64,000 bases of DNA from Combretum micranthum. Its lineage: Eukaryota > Streptophyta > Magnoliopsida > Myrtales > Combretaceae. Positions 13,770 through 26,760 of the stretch are shown one piece after another; the first letter of the stretch is position 1, and every line of letters begins with the position of its first letter. Position numbers and translations under genes: made by a program. Below the pieces are notes generated by a model, which was given only the letters and a program-made list of their open reading frames with translations, did no database searches and was not told the origin of the DNA. The stretch covers positions 186,001-250,000 of the forward strand of contig JAMXBD010001042.1 in assembly GCA_024138025.1 (NCBI GenBank), written 5' to 3'.

Positions 13770-14929
13770 AATTTCAGGTTAACGTTGGGAAAACCAAAGG
13801 GCTTTGGAAGAAAAATTGTTTTTTACTTAAAGAGTCCACTGATAACGAAATCCCTCCTTTTTTTTAATTAAGAAAAATCCATTTTACTTTCAAGATAAAA
13901 ATTAAACGGCAGTTATATCTTCATACCATGTTTATTGGAGTTGCAAATATAAAAATTAAGATATAAGCAACTCTACACAAATAAACTAATTTACTTGTAA
14001 AATTTCTTAGCCTCTAAAGTTGCTTTACCAAGCAATCGGTGACTTTGTTTTCTATTGATCCAAAGTTTGGCATAGATCCATAATGCCTTATGAAAAATAA
14101 AAAAAATAGTCATTGTGGCCATTATTAAAAAAATTAAAAAACTAGCACCAATAAATAATATATGGCCGTTATGAGGAAAATAAAATTTGGTCGTTTTAGC
14201 CATTACAACAATAGCATAATTTTCTTTTTAATTTCTTCATCTATAAATATATAAGAATTTATAATTTTTTCTTTTAAAATTCCCCATAATTTTTTACCAT
14301 AATAAAAAATTTCTCTATTCACAAATTTTGCTTATACATAGACCCAAATAATTCTCAAAATTTACCACATGTTGAAAACTTCACTAAAGCTGCAAAATTT
14401 TCAAATGTCACCAATTTCACAAGCTATATCATACCTCTCATTTGGTGTAATTTTCCAATTATGAGTGAAAACCCACAAAACTTTAGTCATAATCCAAGAA
14501 GTATGATAACACCATATTTCCAATATATACCTTATTTTCACTTGAAAACTTTCAATAATATATTCTTATCGGAAATTCTTCACCATAACCGAATTTAGAT
14601 TAATCGCCACAAACACCAATTAGTATAAGCTCATAATACCCACAATATTCTACACAAAAAAAACTTAGAATATGAGGATGATAATGAAAATTGGGGTGAT
14701 CAAGCTTGTAGAAAAAAATGGGAGCAAAATTATGATAAGTTTTTAATTTACGCATAGAGACGATTAGTAAAGATCTGATTGTTGGTAGCAACTATTATAA
14801 ATATTTTAGCAATGAGTTGATGAAGAGTTTAAGAAAGGACAATCGTATGAGAAGGAAAAAAATCCATTGAGACAAACATGTCAACAATGTAAAGCTCGGT
14901 AGTAAAAAAGCTCAGAAGATATCATGAAA

Positions 14930-15479
14930 TTTAGAGCTTATTACGATCAAATAAAACAACGTAAACAAGGTGGAAAAATGAGTATGATTATATAAAAGAT
15001 GCTCATGATTTATTTAGACAAAATAAGAATAAATTATGTATCATTGAGCATTGTTGCATTATGTTGTTTAATGAACCTAAATGGAGATCTAAATTCGGAA
15101 ATGCCTAAAAAATACAAGCAAACATACCAAGATCAATACCTTTGGAGTATATACTAACTCATCATCAAAAAAAGATGTATCGACAAATAATGAGACAAGT
15201 GAAGTAAGCATTCGTCTAGCTAGTAGAGCGGCAGCAAAGAGAAAATGTAAAAAAACGACTAAAAGTAATGAGAAAACAGATGAATTGATTTACGAGATAC
15301 AAGACCTAATCACAATAGATCGTGATAAAGTGGAATTTCTATGTAAAATCAATGAATTGAAAGATACAGAAATTGAAACAACAAATGAGAAAGAACGCTA
15401 CAAACAAGAAAAAGAAAGTCGAAAGCAAATTAAATTGAAAAAAATCAATAATGATGGCGGATACATCGTCAATGGATGA
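14930..15479 (+). pseudogene. Harbinger accessory protein (Myb/SANT, NAM-associated type), broken
   Basis: Segments YDQIKQRKQGGK, DYIKDAHDLFRQNKNK and LFNEPKWRSKFGNA appear in order around 14939-15105 but need frame changes to join. They are typical of the Myb-like DNA-binding accessory protein that Harbinger elements encode for transposition. The C-terminal part, from about 15285, remains open and is rich in lysine and glutamate (NELKDTEIETTNEKERYKQE), consistent with the coiled-coil-like end of these proteins. Several in-frame stops occur near 15000-15080. Confidence 0.7.
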
Positions 15480-15840
15480 TGTATAAAAGAATGGATAGAA
15501 AAGATGCGTAGAGAGATCATTAAAACAAGAAGGAATTATTAGTAGCTATAACCTCGGCCTTTTAATTACGACCATAGATGATATAACGGTTAAAATTGCC
15601 ATTGCAATTTTGGGTCACAGCATGAAATTGAGGCCTAGAAAACATCGTTTAGGCCTGAAATGGGCCTTTTAATTATTTTCATGTATTTTCTTTAAGAACT
15701 TTTTTATGGCAAATTAGCCATTGTAAACTAGTTGTTGAAATTCTATATAATGGCAAACAAGTATGTCTTCATAAAATTTACTCTTCAATTTTCTCACTTC
15801 CAAGTATATTGTATAATATTCTACATCATATCAAAACATA

Positions 15841-17124
15841 ATGTCTACTAGCAGGTCAAGTAGTTCTGATTCTAAGCAAAGCAATGATTATGACAAAACA
15901 ATCGATGAATTTATTTTATCAGAGATGAGTGATTCACAATCTGAGTTAATTGCTCATTTATATTAAGTGATCTCAAAGATATGTGATACCTCTATTAGAA
16001 GACATATGTGAAAGTATATAAATAGGGGTCTTCTAGAAGGCCACAATCGTTTTTTATAATGATTACTTCTCGGACAACCTAGTGTACACCAATGAGCATT
16101 TTCGACGTAGATTCCAGATGAGAAAAAGTGTGTTCCTTTGCATTGTACAAGCATTATAGGATTACTCATTCTACTTTAGATGAAGGAGGGATGCTGCTAG
16201 TAAACTTAGTACTTCACTACTATAGAAGTATACTGCAGCTATTCGAATGTTAGCATATGGTGCGAGTGATGCTTTAGATGACTACTTGCGGATGAGTAAT
16301 CTTATTGTACAAGCACTATAGGATTACTCATTCTACTTTAGATGAAGAAGGGATGCTGCCGGTAAACTTACTACTTCATTATTATAGAAGTGTACTACAG
16401 CTATTCGAATGTTCGCACATGGTGCGAGTGATGCTTTAGATGACTACTTGCGGATGATTGAAGGCATAATCATATAATGTGTCAAAAAATTCATCCAAGC
16501 GGCTATCACTTATTTTGGTGATTAATATTTACATAGGACAAGTCACACTGATATTGAGTGCTTACTCAATGTGGTTAAGCAATGTGGATTTCTTGATATG
16601 TTAAGAAGAATTGATTGTATCTATTGGGAGTGGAAAAATTGTCCAGTTGTATGGCAAGGCATGTATACTAGAAAAGATCATGGGTCTTCGATAATCATGC
16701 TTGAAGTTATCGCTTCATATGACACTTGGATATAGCATGAATTTTTTAGAGTCCTAGGTTCAAACAATGATATTAATATACTGGAGTAATCGCTCTTATT
16801 TGATGATGTTCTAGAAGGACATGCTCCATTAACACATTACACCATGAATGGTAAAAACTATAATACAGGATATTATTTGATTGATGGCATATATCCAAAG
16901 TAGTCGACATTTGACAAATCTATTTCATATCTATATGGTCCAAAGAAGTAGTTATTTGCTAAGCACCAAGAAAGATGTAGGAAAGATATTGAACGGGTTT
17001 TTGGAGTGCCACAATCTCGTTTTGCTATAGTTCGTAGACTTTCATGTTTTGGGATCAAGATATTTTAAGGCAAATTATGAGAACATGTATAATTTTACAT
17101 AATATGACTATCGAAGATGAATGA
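15841..17124 (+). pseudogene. PIF/Harbinger transposase, broken
   Basis: The ATG at 15841 opens MSTSRSSSSDSKQSNDYDKT and continues to a stop at 15965. Later blocks are clear in changing frames: TAAIRMLAYGASDALDDYLR near 16240, HTDIECLLNVVKQCGFLDML with RRIDCIYWEWKNCPVVWQGM near 16545-16660, NGKNYNTGYYLIDGIYPK near 16850, and KDIERVFGVPQSRFAIVRR near 16985. These are the DDE nuclease blocks of plant Harbinger transposases. At least ten premature stops interrupt it (for example TAG inside the block after DTWI near 16735). The 54-codon duplication at 16142-16465 is described separately. It is non-functional. Confidence 0.85.
16142..16465 (+). repeat. 162-bp in-frame tandem duplication inside the transposase
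   Basis: The stretch from ATTGTACAAGCATTATAGG (16142) to TTGCGGATGA recurs 162 bases further on, with about ten base differences. It encodes the block from IVQAL through LDDYLRM. 162 is 54 codons, so the duplication kept the reading frame. The divergence between copies suggests it is not recent. Confidence 0.85.
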
Positions 17125-18679
17125 GATGGCTATACTTTTAATTTCAAGTACCAAATTATGAATTGGGAGACAACAGTGAACCAACACCTCATATTTCTCA
17201 CAGTCATATTGCAGAATATATGACGTATATCCAATACAATATTTGACCCTGTGATAGGGCAAAACATCGTCAGTTAAAACCAACTTGATTGAATATGTAT
17301 GGGAGCGATTTGGAGCCACTAGTTGACATTTAAATGTCATAGTTGAATATTTTAAATTGTATGTTGGTTTTGCATTCTTTTTTTTTTCTCCCTCAAATGT
17401 TGATTTTGTACTTTTGCTTCTATTGATTTTAAATTAAATTATTGTGTTTCTAATTTATCTCAAATACTATTCTTAAATCAACTATAGTGTAGTCATCAAA
17501 TTAAACTAATTTCTATTTTGATACTTATATTTTTTTAATTAATAAATTAAAAATCATTATTACTTTATGCAAGTAAATAGTTGTTATTATTAATTTTATT
17601 TTTCTAAATTTATTTACATATTTATTTAACATAGTAAGAAAAATATTAAAAGTATTATTTAACATGGGACCCTCAAAATGTATTAAAAATTATAAAGAAA
17701 CTTTGCTTAAGTAACTCATCAATAAAGTGAAGAGCTGCTTACATAAAGAGTTGGTTGAAAAGTTGACATGATATGTTAAGTAACTTTTCAAACAACTTAC
17801 GGATAGAGGTGATCTTAGAAATTTTATTTTCATTTTAGGTTAAGATTTATTTTTCATACTTTTATGTGTAAGCATAGTCATAATGTCATTTAAAGCTAGG
17901 TTGCACGGATTGAACGAGACAAGAAGAACTAAACAGTACTGTATAAGAAATATTAGACAAAATAATTCTCTTGTATCATGTTTAATATATACACGGTACT
18001 TGATAATATTAGACATATTTTTATTAAAAGATTTTTTTTTCTAGTTACAATATTTATGTAATAGAAATTTTAAGAATTATCTCATGAAAAAAGTTCTCTC
18101 TATTTCTAAATACAATTTGTAGATAGCCTTTATTTAGTCCAGTACCATGAAAAATATAGCAATCAAATGCTATCGGAAGGAGATAAGAGTTGCAATTTAA
18201 ACATCTCTTTTTAAATAATTATACATATATTGTGTTGGTATGTAATATTTAGAAGATCAAGTTAATTTTAATTTAGAGATTCTTATGGCCAAATTTAAAA
18301 TTAGAGATTACAATTTAAATTTCTCCATGCATAATTGCATTGGAGCATTTACTAAATTTAAAAGCAATAGCATTAGTGTTATATTTTTCGTAGGATATCC
18401 TAGATCTGTCTAATAGATACTTGTGCAATGCAGATGAAATTTACAATATGATTAGTTTAGTATTAGGATTTCAACGTTTGGGTCAATCAAGGATTTAAGA
18501 CAGCAAAACATAACAATAATGAGAGAATGTGAGCCTTCAACGCAGGATATCTATAACATATAAGCAATTGTGGATCCTCACCGAGTGGCATATCCCTCTA
18601 ATGCTCTGCCCATGATCAAAAGTGGGATCAAATCCTAATGATGTTGATTTAAGTTAATTCATTCCCTTATTTCAAACTT

Positions 18680-18866
18680 GTTTGGAACTGTTTGGTTCAT
18701 CATTTTTAGGTCATTTTAGCATACAATTTTTATTATTTTCAAATAGATTGTTTGCAAAAAAATAAATACAGATAAAAACAAATATTTTTACTCATAAACA
18801 AAATAAATAAAATACATATACAGATCAGATAAAGATAAAAATCAGATAATCCGAACAAACCCTTAA
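18680..18866. repeat. Tourist-like MITE copy
   Basis: Reverse-complemented, this segment starts GGGTTTGTTCGGATTATCTG and continues with repeated TATCTGTAT and GAGTAAAAATATTTGTT motifs. The same word order is found at about 57310-57450 and 60380-60510, and partly at 1385-1480. The tips resemble Tourist/Harbinger MITEs and a TTA follows the right tip, but a complete target duplication was not established. Confidence 0.55.
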
Positions 18867-19118
18867 ATTGGCTTAAATATTTTTACTCGGAAGTTTGCTT
18901 TTTCTTTATTTCGGCTATCCACTAGTTGCGAGTTTAATTGTTTATAGCAAAAACTATTAGTAATCCGAACACATCATTTTATTGTGTGCAAGAACACGAA
19001 ATTTCTCTATTCAATATCTAGCTCTCCCCTTTGACTCCACAACCTTACAAACCTCACTAGGAGAAATAGAATGTAAATCCAAGAACACGACAATCAAGTC
19101 CTAAACAAGATTTTTTAC

Positions 19119-19571
19119 TCAATGCAGTTCCTCTTCCTTGTGGGTATAAATCACACAATCTTCCTCAGGATATGATACACAAGTAAGCACATAACCTTTC
19201 TCCATTTGCTCATCCTCCAAGAACGATCCCTCCGACTGGTCCACCGACCCCGACGCCAATTTCCCAGCACAAGTGGAGCATGACCCTGCCCTGCATGAAT
19301 ATGGCAACTCCAGTCCAGCGCCTTCGGCCGAGTCTAAGATGTAGGTATCGTCGGGGGCTTCGATCTCGTTTTCCTCCCCATCCGGTCCGATCAGCTTAAC
19401 TTTGTACACAGCCATTGATGCCTTGAAGTTAGGTGTTGATTTCAAACCAAATGATCTAGAGATGCTTTTGGCGGATTTTAGTGAAATGGGAGCTTTAAGG
19501 ATTGAGCTGGTGGATCGTTTTTTAGGTATGGTTTGGAATTTGCAGTGGGAAGTGACTCCAATTGTAGACAT
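19119..19571 (-). CDS. FD3: Root-type [2Fe-2S] ferredoxin precursor (FD3-like), complete
   Basis: This plastid electron carrier probably receives electrons from NADPH through ferredoxin-NADP reductase in non-green plastids and passes them to enzymes such as nitrite reductase or sulfite reductase. The coding part is one uninterrupted exon of 150 residues. Residues 1 to about 50 form a serine/lysine-rich plastid transit peptide with the FD3-like SRSFGLK. The mature domain starts near residue 52 ([17 protein letters not shown]). The cluster ligands are Cys93, Cys98 and Cys101 in [13 protein letters not shown], and Cys131 in VLTC. The C-terminus (HKEEEL) is closer to root FD3 than to leaf FD1/FD2. 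Codon use is ordinary and no damage is seen. FD3 is assigned by recalled similarity. Confidence 0.93.
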   Translation of the reverse strand: MSTIGVTSHCKFQTIPKKRSTSSILKAPISLKSAKSISRSFGLKSTPNFKASMAVYKVKLIGPDGEENEIEAPDDTYILDSAEGAGLELPYSCRAGSCSTCAGKLASGSVDQSEGSFLEDEQMEKGYVLTCVSYPEEDCVIYTHKEEELH

Positions 19572-19579
19572 GTTTTATC

Positions 19580-20690
19580 CTGCATTCATTCATGGGTCAT
19601 GGTTAGAAATTAGAATAGATTATGGCTTGGAAATATCTAAATTAAAATAGATTTATCCGACTACAAGCTGTCCTGATATATGATAAGTGTATTAATATTT
19701 ATATCTAGCAATTCGCTTATTTTAATCACCTATTATTTATGGTTAGATCTTTGCAGACCCGACTCATCATATAAATTTTCCTAGGTCATTTATATTGGGA
19801 AAAAACAAGGATATATGCCTTGTGAAAGGACAGCACGGATTGGGAACCAGGAAGTCCATTTTTCTTTTTTCCAAACAAAGCTGGAAATTCATATTAGAGC
19901 ATTATGAGAAGAAGCAAAGTACTTCATAATTCTTTGCTCCCCAATCATGCTCCTTATCTCATGACAACTTATTGCTAGGAATCGCTTCCAATTCCAATTT
20001 ACTCACCAATTAGCAAAAAATAAAAATAAAAATAAATAAATAATATTTCGACAGTGTAAAGTGGAGAACAAATAAGTAAAACACAAGTTTGTATGCTCAT
20101 TCTTAATTTTAACGGATCATGAGTTTTTCGCATGAAATATTAAGTTTATTGTAAAAACTTATGTCTCCTGTCCTGTCCTGCTTGTAGGACTTGAAGAATC
20201 AGGAATTAGTATGTCCTTTTTCTTTAACTAAAACAGGCAATTTATATAGGAGCATTATGAGAAGAACCAGCGTACCACAAAACCCTCTGATCTCCAATCA
20301 TGCTCCCTAACACATGGCAAATGGCTAAAAAGAAGGAAAAAAACAAGAAAAGACGTATAAAAGTATCCTTTTTTGAAAAATTAACTTTTGGCAACTTTCC
20401 GGTCATTGATGCATTAATTACTCTAATAAATATACACGATAAATGGATATGAATCTATGCTATTAAATATTATCGTAAAAATAGATTACACAATATAACA
20501 ATGCATCTCTAATATATAAAACATACACAAATTAGACAAAGGAATGAAATTGGAATGGAGCAAACAAAAGAGCATAAGAACATACCTAGAATAGGTGTTT
20601 ACTAAGGTAGTATTATTATGGGCAAAGAACACAAGGCAAGACCTGGTACCTAGAGCGGTGTGTGATGTGTGTATGAAAGTGGGTGTTAGT
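19580..20690 (-). other. Inferred 5'UTR exon and 1-kb leader intron of the ferredoxin gene
   Basis: Eight bases upstream of the ATG there is a strong acceptor (gaatgcag|GATAAAAC, exon starting at 19579). A matching donor TCTAG|gtatg ends at 20586, giving an intron of 19580-20585. The leader exon would be about 20586-20690, some 30 bases below a TATA box. Splicing is inferred and not proven. An unspliced start nearer the ATG is the alternative. Confidence 0.5.
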
Positions 20691-20713
20691 TATTATATGA
20701 AAGATTAATGCAA

Positions 20714-20818
20714 TTTATATAGAGGGAGATCTCTAGAATTGTGAAGAGGTGTGTTGTCTTTTGGCATTTCCCGAGAGCCGTTTTTGCAACACAGAAACAT
20801 AAGCCGGTCCTACACGTG
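20714..20818 (-). promoter_or_regulatory. Ferredoxin core promoter: TATA box and G-box
   Basis: CTATATAAA (minus strand) lies at 20714-20722, and a palindromic CACGTG at 20813-20818, about 95 bases further upstream. Spacing from TATA to the proposed leader exon fits a normal start site near 20690. The G-box could bind bZIP or bHLH factors; its use here is inferred. Confidence 0.5.
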
Positions 20819-22958
20819 CTTCCACCTCCTTTCTAGGGTTTACCATAATCTCTCTCTCTCTTATTAATTTATTTGTTTGTTTTTAATGGTTTTGAAGGGG
20901 TTCTTGGCTTGTTATATTGAATCCTGTTATAGGGGAGAGGTCTTGAATGTGGAGGGTTATGGTAAAAAAAGAAAAATAAATAAATAAACTCAATGGCCTT
21001 GCTGTTACTTTGTTTGGCATCCACTTGCCAAAACCCTAGACAGCGTGTGGTAATATTCTTTATGCTTTTATGATATTCTCTTTTTGCCTTTTCGTAATAG
21101 GGAAAGATGGAATTTCGAATTAGGGCAAAAAGAGTTATTATTGTTCATGAACATTTAAAATTGATGGGGAAAGAGGGAATTATATTTCCTATTAAGTAGG
21201 ATATGAAAATAAAAATGAAAATTTAAAGAAATGAAGATAGAAAATGTTGACAGGTGGCTTATGAATACTTTTTAATGGGAAAAAAAACTTATATATCTTT
21301 TTTATACACTTACTTTTCTTATATAATATGTAATTAATATTAGAAGGATAAGAAGTTTGATTTTCAAACTTCCAGCCGTAAAAAAGATGAAAAGTTTGGG
21401 AAATTCTATTAATATTTTCAGATTGGTCCTTTGCTATGAGAATTTTCATTGTCTAATAAAGAAAATTGTTTTATTTATCTCTTTAAAATATTCAAGTTCT
21501 TATAAAATTATATGAGAAGATCAAGGCCTTTTTTATTTTAATTTCTTTTTCCATCGTAATTATTTTTATGAGAATCTTTTTAACTGTTAAAATAAATATA
21601 ATAATTAATATATTAACGATTTTAATGATATAATGAGTATAAATTTAAATCATTAAATGAACTGATCTTATCAAAATTAATAACAAGGCTATAGGATTTT
21701 TTTTTATATAGTACAATTTGAAAGAGAAGGAGAATTAAATATGGTCCATCCTAATCGTCACATCATTGTTTATGCTACTAAATTGTAATGGTTTTTTACA
21801 AAAAGTTGAGGTTGATTAATAATTTCTTATTTTACCCTTCTGTTCTATTATATTTAATTGATAAAGCATAAGGTGGATGTATATCCTTAAGATAAATGGA
21901 TAATCCCATTGTATAAGATATCCCTAGGTCGCAATTACCTTACTTGATTGAGAGGATTTGAGTAGGTATTGAAGGTCATTGGATGGGGTATGACTTATGA
22001 GTGTAACTTTTCTAAAACTTGATCGCATAAGTTAGAATATAAGTATGAGATCTTCAAACATTGTATCAACTTTGAAACTTATATGAAAAACAAGTATTAT
22101 GATTTATATTGTAATATCACATTTGATATGTAGGAATAAACCATATTAAAATCACAATTCCAGATTCCAATCTCATTCCTATCTTTGTAAGTGTTTTTAA
22201 AAGTTAGAATGTGATTTGTAATAAACAGTAATTTAGAGATCTAGGAAGAATTTGATTTCTATTTGCGCAGGGGAAGTCAAGAATTTTTTTTTGCATTCAT
22301 TAATACTAACTATTTGAATTACCTTTTTTATTAAGTATTTATTATTAGAGTACAATTTATTTCATTTCATTCCATATATTTATTCCATTCCATTTAGCAG
22401 GATATCACGTTTCCTTATCCATTCCATTTTATTCCATTCCGTTAATTTCAATTCATTCCATTACAATTGATTGCTTGATATGCCTACAAAAATGACATAA
22501 ATAATTGAACTGCCATATAATCTCTATAATTATTCCTCACAAAACATATTCTATAATAAAAATTAAAAAAAGAAATCCTAAAAAGGATATCTTAAAAGTA
22601 GGTTAGTGGTTTTTAGAAAATTAACACGAATATAAACATACGTCGTAATAATTACGATTATAATTAACAGTGAGATGCTGTTTACACGTCCGTTTGAGAA
22701 TATGATAGTTTCATGTAGATCTTTTCTACATCAACTTAACCACATCTAATAAAGATCAAATTGAGATAAAAATTAAAAAAGATGTTTCGTACTTTTTCTT
22801 CTTTTAATTGCTTAGTAAAATTACTTTTTAAACAAAATATTTTAATTTCTTATTATATTAATTATGGAAAGAAAAGTCATGATTTATTATATTTATGGCT
22901 AGTGAAATCAATAACTTGATAATAATAATAAAGGAAATAATAATAGAATAATAGTTGT
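20819..22958. other. Intergenic, AT-rich, no gene seen
   Basis: Only low-complexity AT-rich sequence is visible. About 21575-21680 repeats, with differences, the sequence at about 59555-59665 (TAACTGTTAAAATAAATATA and GATCTTATCAAAA motifs). About 22365-22470 is a loose run of ATTCC/CATTCCATT units, probably an end of an old element or a degenerate minisatellite. Confidence 0.5.
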
Positions 22959-22966
22959 GTGTCAAA

Positions 22967-23374
22967 AGTATACTGCCTAAATCTGGCTTGGTCCTAGGCA
23001 TCTCCTCCGGTTGGGTTCGAAGTCCGAACCAGTACCCGATTAGAACCATTTTTGGTAGATCCATCATTGGACTCACCCCACCGAAATAGTTCAAACTCTC
23101 TTGAGTACCCACAAGTTGGCAGGTCCAGCTTGAGTCTATCCCATGGACCTATTGGAACCGATGGGTCCAAAAGGCGTTCGGGATTAAAAAAAAAAAACCA
23201 AACACATGTTTTTATACTTAAAATATGAATTTAAAAAAAAAGGAGTTGGACCTATTTGGACCCGTTTCATGAACCGGCAGATCTACAGGTCCAAAGCACC
23301 TCGCCATCAACTTGGGGCAGCTTTAAGTCCTCATTTTGAGGATCTGGACTTGGCGATTTAGGTCCATCGTCCAT
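22967..23374. mobile_element. Non-autonomous hAT element with 8-bp target duplication GTGTCAAA
   Basis: GTGTCAAA occurs at 22959-22966 and 23375-23382, directly flanking a 408-bp segment rich in GGTTCGAA, GGTCC and CCGGTT motifs. The ends share CCTAAATC plus GGC/GCC-TTGG in inverted orientation, a few bases in from the tips. It has no coding capacity. An 8-bp duplication and GGTCC-rich subterminal sequence fit hAT. The tips themselves are weakly matched. Confidence 0.6.
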
Positions 23375-24304
23375 GTGTCAAATCGACCTAGACCTGGGAG
23401 ATGTTTGCTTGGTCTTGTAATGTTCTTTTACTGGAGGGGTTTCTCAATTATGGTTTAACTTATTCTATTTATAATTGTAATAGTAATCATAATCTTAAAA
23501 TATTTAATAATTAATATATTATATTTATTTGGCATAGGTTTTTTTTTTCCTTTTGATCAACTTCGATAAGATCCTTCATCGCACTGATTCTTTAACATTC
23601 TTTCTATATGTTCAACCACTTAGTGCTACAAAGATTAAATTTATACAATGTTAAAAAAAATGAACCAAAAAATTTTGATTTGATTGAAAAAATCAAATAT
23701 ATTGTGAAGCCAATAGAATATAGAACAAAACTAAAAAGCTAAAATTATAAAACATCAAACTAAAGTTACTATCCCCCCAGTAACCATGTCTCTAATCATA
23801 TTAATTACTTCAAAGAAGTGAAATTAAAAAAGAAAAAAGGAAGAACATGAATGTGTGTTTATGAAAGTACGCTAAAGAAATAAAATGCTTTATTTATTTA
23901 TTTATAGTTTTTGCTTGTGTTTCTACCTTTTTAGAGGAAAAATAAAGTGCAAAGGGAAGTAGTAAGAAAGGGAGAACTTCTTTATAGTTGTATTGACAGA
24001 ACCATAGAATTAATATCATAGGTATTTTAATAGTTCAATCATGATTAGAATGTTTCAATGAACTATGGAGCTAATTCGGTAAAATTGACCATAGAATTTT
24101 CTAAGGGAAAGAATGGTAAGAAGGAAATGGGAGAATCAACGTATTAAAACTATGGATTTAAATAAAAATTCTTTAAGAAAAACAAAGTAAATAAGAGGAA
24201 AAACAAACCATTATTCTCTTAGGAAAAACTTGAAACACAAAGTAAATTGAGAAAATATAAAATACGTATAAATATAAATGAGAGGACTGGGAGTAGATAA
24301 GGCT

Positions 24305-24480
24305 GTAAAAAACCTGACTAAATTGTAAACCACACCAAAACGAATTGAATAGAACCAAAATTTGATTTCTTTTTTAAATGGTTTGGTTGACTATCAGTTC
24401 GGTTATAAGAAAACGGTTGGCAATTAGATTTAATCAAACAAATGAACCTTTTGGTTTGAATTGGACTGAACCATTAATTT
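24305..24480. repeat. hAT-like fragment
   Basis: The left part (AAGGCTGTAAAAAACCTGAC) resembles the tip of the large hAT element and is followed by many AACCAAA, TCGGTT and GGTTTGAATT motifs typical of subterminal regions. No opposite end with a target duplication was found. Confidence 0.35.
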
Positions 24481-24795
24481 TTTAAATAAAATTATTAGTT
24501 ATACCATTTTATGAAAAAACACATCACTCTCACTATTAAGAAATATAGAAAAAAAATTTAGAAAATATTTGTAGAGTAATGTAGAAAAGAATGTGAAAAA
24601 TATCTAAGCCATCGAAAAGCAACAATATTTCATAGTTAGGATTTCATGTGATTCATATATATTTTTATACACACATATTATTCAAATTTGTTAATTTATT
24701 AAATCAAAAAGAGGAAAAGGATATATAGTATGTGACTCATACTATATATGTATAGGTAAAAGGGTTTGAATAATGCATATTCTATATATGTATAT

Positions 24796-26746
24796 TGTAA
24801 CGCCCTAACCAAAAAGCGTTATCAGCCCGCCACGTGTCCTTACTAGAATAGACACGCTAAGGCTATAGATTTCTAAAACCACAAATATTTATTTCAAATA
24901 TCACTAATTACTCACATAAATGGTAACTTTTAAAAATTTTTCATATCAAAATAATTGTCTTCATCATCAACTAGCATAACTAAAAATCCAATCTATGAAA
25001 GAAATAAGAAATCCTTACCTATAAAAGTCTCCAAAAGAAAACTAACTAACTCATAATAAGTCTCTTCATCTCAAATTTCTAACAATTAATTTCAATTGTC
25101 AGTAGGATGATTATAACCGCTATTGCTGTCCCCATCATCAACGAATACATCATAACCCGTCAAGTCATAAATAATAGAATCTTCACCTGTACTTGTGGGA
25201 AAAATAAGAATTGAGCGAAAAACGCCCAATACGCCACACCGAAAACACATGCACATGAGCATGCAAATCACAATATCACATACAGTTTATATTCTAATGC
25301 AATAGGCACAAATTAATTATCTTTTTCATTAGCTTGCAACAAACACAGTTTAGGACTATTGATCACTAATCCTAAACCTGGAGTAGCTCATGACCTCGAT
25401 GAAAACCACAGTATAGATAATAAATACATATATAACTGTGTTCCACAATTAAGTTGGTAACAACTCCTAATCTAACGGAATCATCTCTAGGTGCGGCTCC
25501 ACTCGGGACAAGGCGACACAAGGATCATCAGGTTGCCAGCATTAGTATTATCCTCTACCATGAGTTCTAAACTAATTGCAGCCACGCACAACCAACACTC
25601 GAATCAATTAAAGTAGAATATAAATTAGTCAGATTTAACAAGTAATCTTATAAGCACAAACATACAAGCATGGTAAGGTCGTACCTGGATTTGTTTTCAA
25701 TCCAAATCTCTCAAACAGTAACTATTAACAGAGTAGGAGCCCTAATCTCACAATACTGTTATTTAACAATATATATATTGCAGTCAATTCTAATTGTAAT
25801 AACAATATCAAATCTTAACCCTAATTCCATAAACCTAATTGAATATCAACACACCTGTTATCCCTTTTCTCACTTCACAGAAACCCTTTTCTCAACTTTC
25901 TCCAAAGTTCTTAATAATTTCTACAAATTCCCTTCACAACACATACACACATATATATACAATCCTCTATGAGTAAAACAACTATGAAAGTTCATAACTT
26001 TAAATCTGTAGACAAAGAACAGATTCATACTTACTTAGATCACGTAGATCCTGTTCGCAATGGAAATCCTAATTCATTCAATCAATTCTCTTGTCACCAA
26101 ATAATATACCATCGCTATTATTATGTTCTTATAATTTATCAATCCTAAATATTACAGTACCAGGATAAAAATCTTACCTTTACTTTGGTCCTCCAAATTT
26201 GATTTAGGGTTTCGCTCCTATATCTTCTTCAAACATATACAAAACTAGGATTAGATTTATCTATCTAAGGAAAGGAATTGAAAAAGACCAAGATTAGACC
26301 CACGTACCTTAAGTTTGCCTGAGGAAGAATTGTGACAAATTCGTAGGGTCTAGGGTCTATTTATAGAGGGGGTTGGCTTTGGAAAAACACAATCCTGGCT
26401 TTCAAAAAATGCAACCCTAGCTTAGAAAAAACGCCACTGTAAGCCGGCCAGTACGCCGGCAGCCTACATGGTACGTTGGCTGCCATCTTGCTAGCGTAAG
26501 TTCAATTTCCCTTGCAAAATTTCAAAAATTCAATGCCGAAGCTTAGACCGTCATCCAATATATTTAGGCTAGTGGCTTAGGATTCAAAGTTGGTAGCTTA
26601 GATGCCGACCTAAGCCAAATTTGTCCGTTCATTCGTACAGAACTTCCTCGGGTCCAAAATGATCTGCTCAAGGACAAAATTACCCTCTTTACGATATTTT
26701 ATTACATATACACCCTTCATTATAGATTATTTATATGTATCTTACA
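24796..26746 (-). repeat. 3' LTR of the Tekay-like element
   Basis: The LTR runs TG...CA (plus strand starts TGTAACGCC and ends ATCTTACA). It matches 31605-33567 throughout, including the ACGCC-CACGTGTCC block, a long AT-rich middle and the GCCGGC-containing block near 26440-26600. As the left copy of a minus-strand element it is the 3' LTR. Confidence 0.92.
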
Positions 26747-26760
26747 TCTCTCCCCTCCTA
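26747..26760 (-). promoter_or_regulatory. Polypurine tract
   Basis: On the minus strand AGGAGGGGAGAGA directly precedes the 3' LTR. Such a purine run is the plus-strand primer for reverse transcription. Confidence 0.8.

Larger units (their letters stand above)
13925..17825 (+). mobile_element. Decayed PIF/Harbinger DNA transposon
   Basis: The unit carries two broken reading frames in the usual order for this superfamily: a Myb/SANT-related protein, then a DDE transposase, both on the plus strand. The ends are not sharply visible. The left flank (around 13930-14030, with AGTTGC and CAACTCT motifs) and the reverse complement of the right flank (around 17720-17815, with AAGTTG and CAACTCT) look like degenerate long inverted repeats. 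The 3-bp target duplication of the family could not be confirmed. Many stops and shifts show that it is inactive. Confidence 0.7.

Noticed and set aside
13432..13867. Plus-strand open frames over the DPB3-like first exon
   Set aside because: They are antisense to exon 1, which has a clear histone-fold reading with valid splice sites.
22365..22470. ATTCC repeats resembling a satellite
   Set aside because: Units are irregular and cover only about 100 bp; this is more likely the worn end of an element or chance low complexity.
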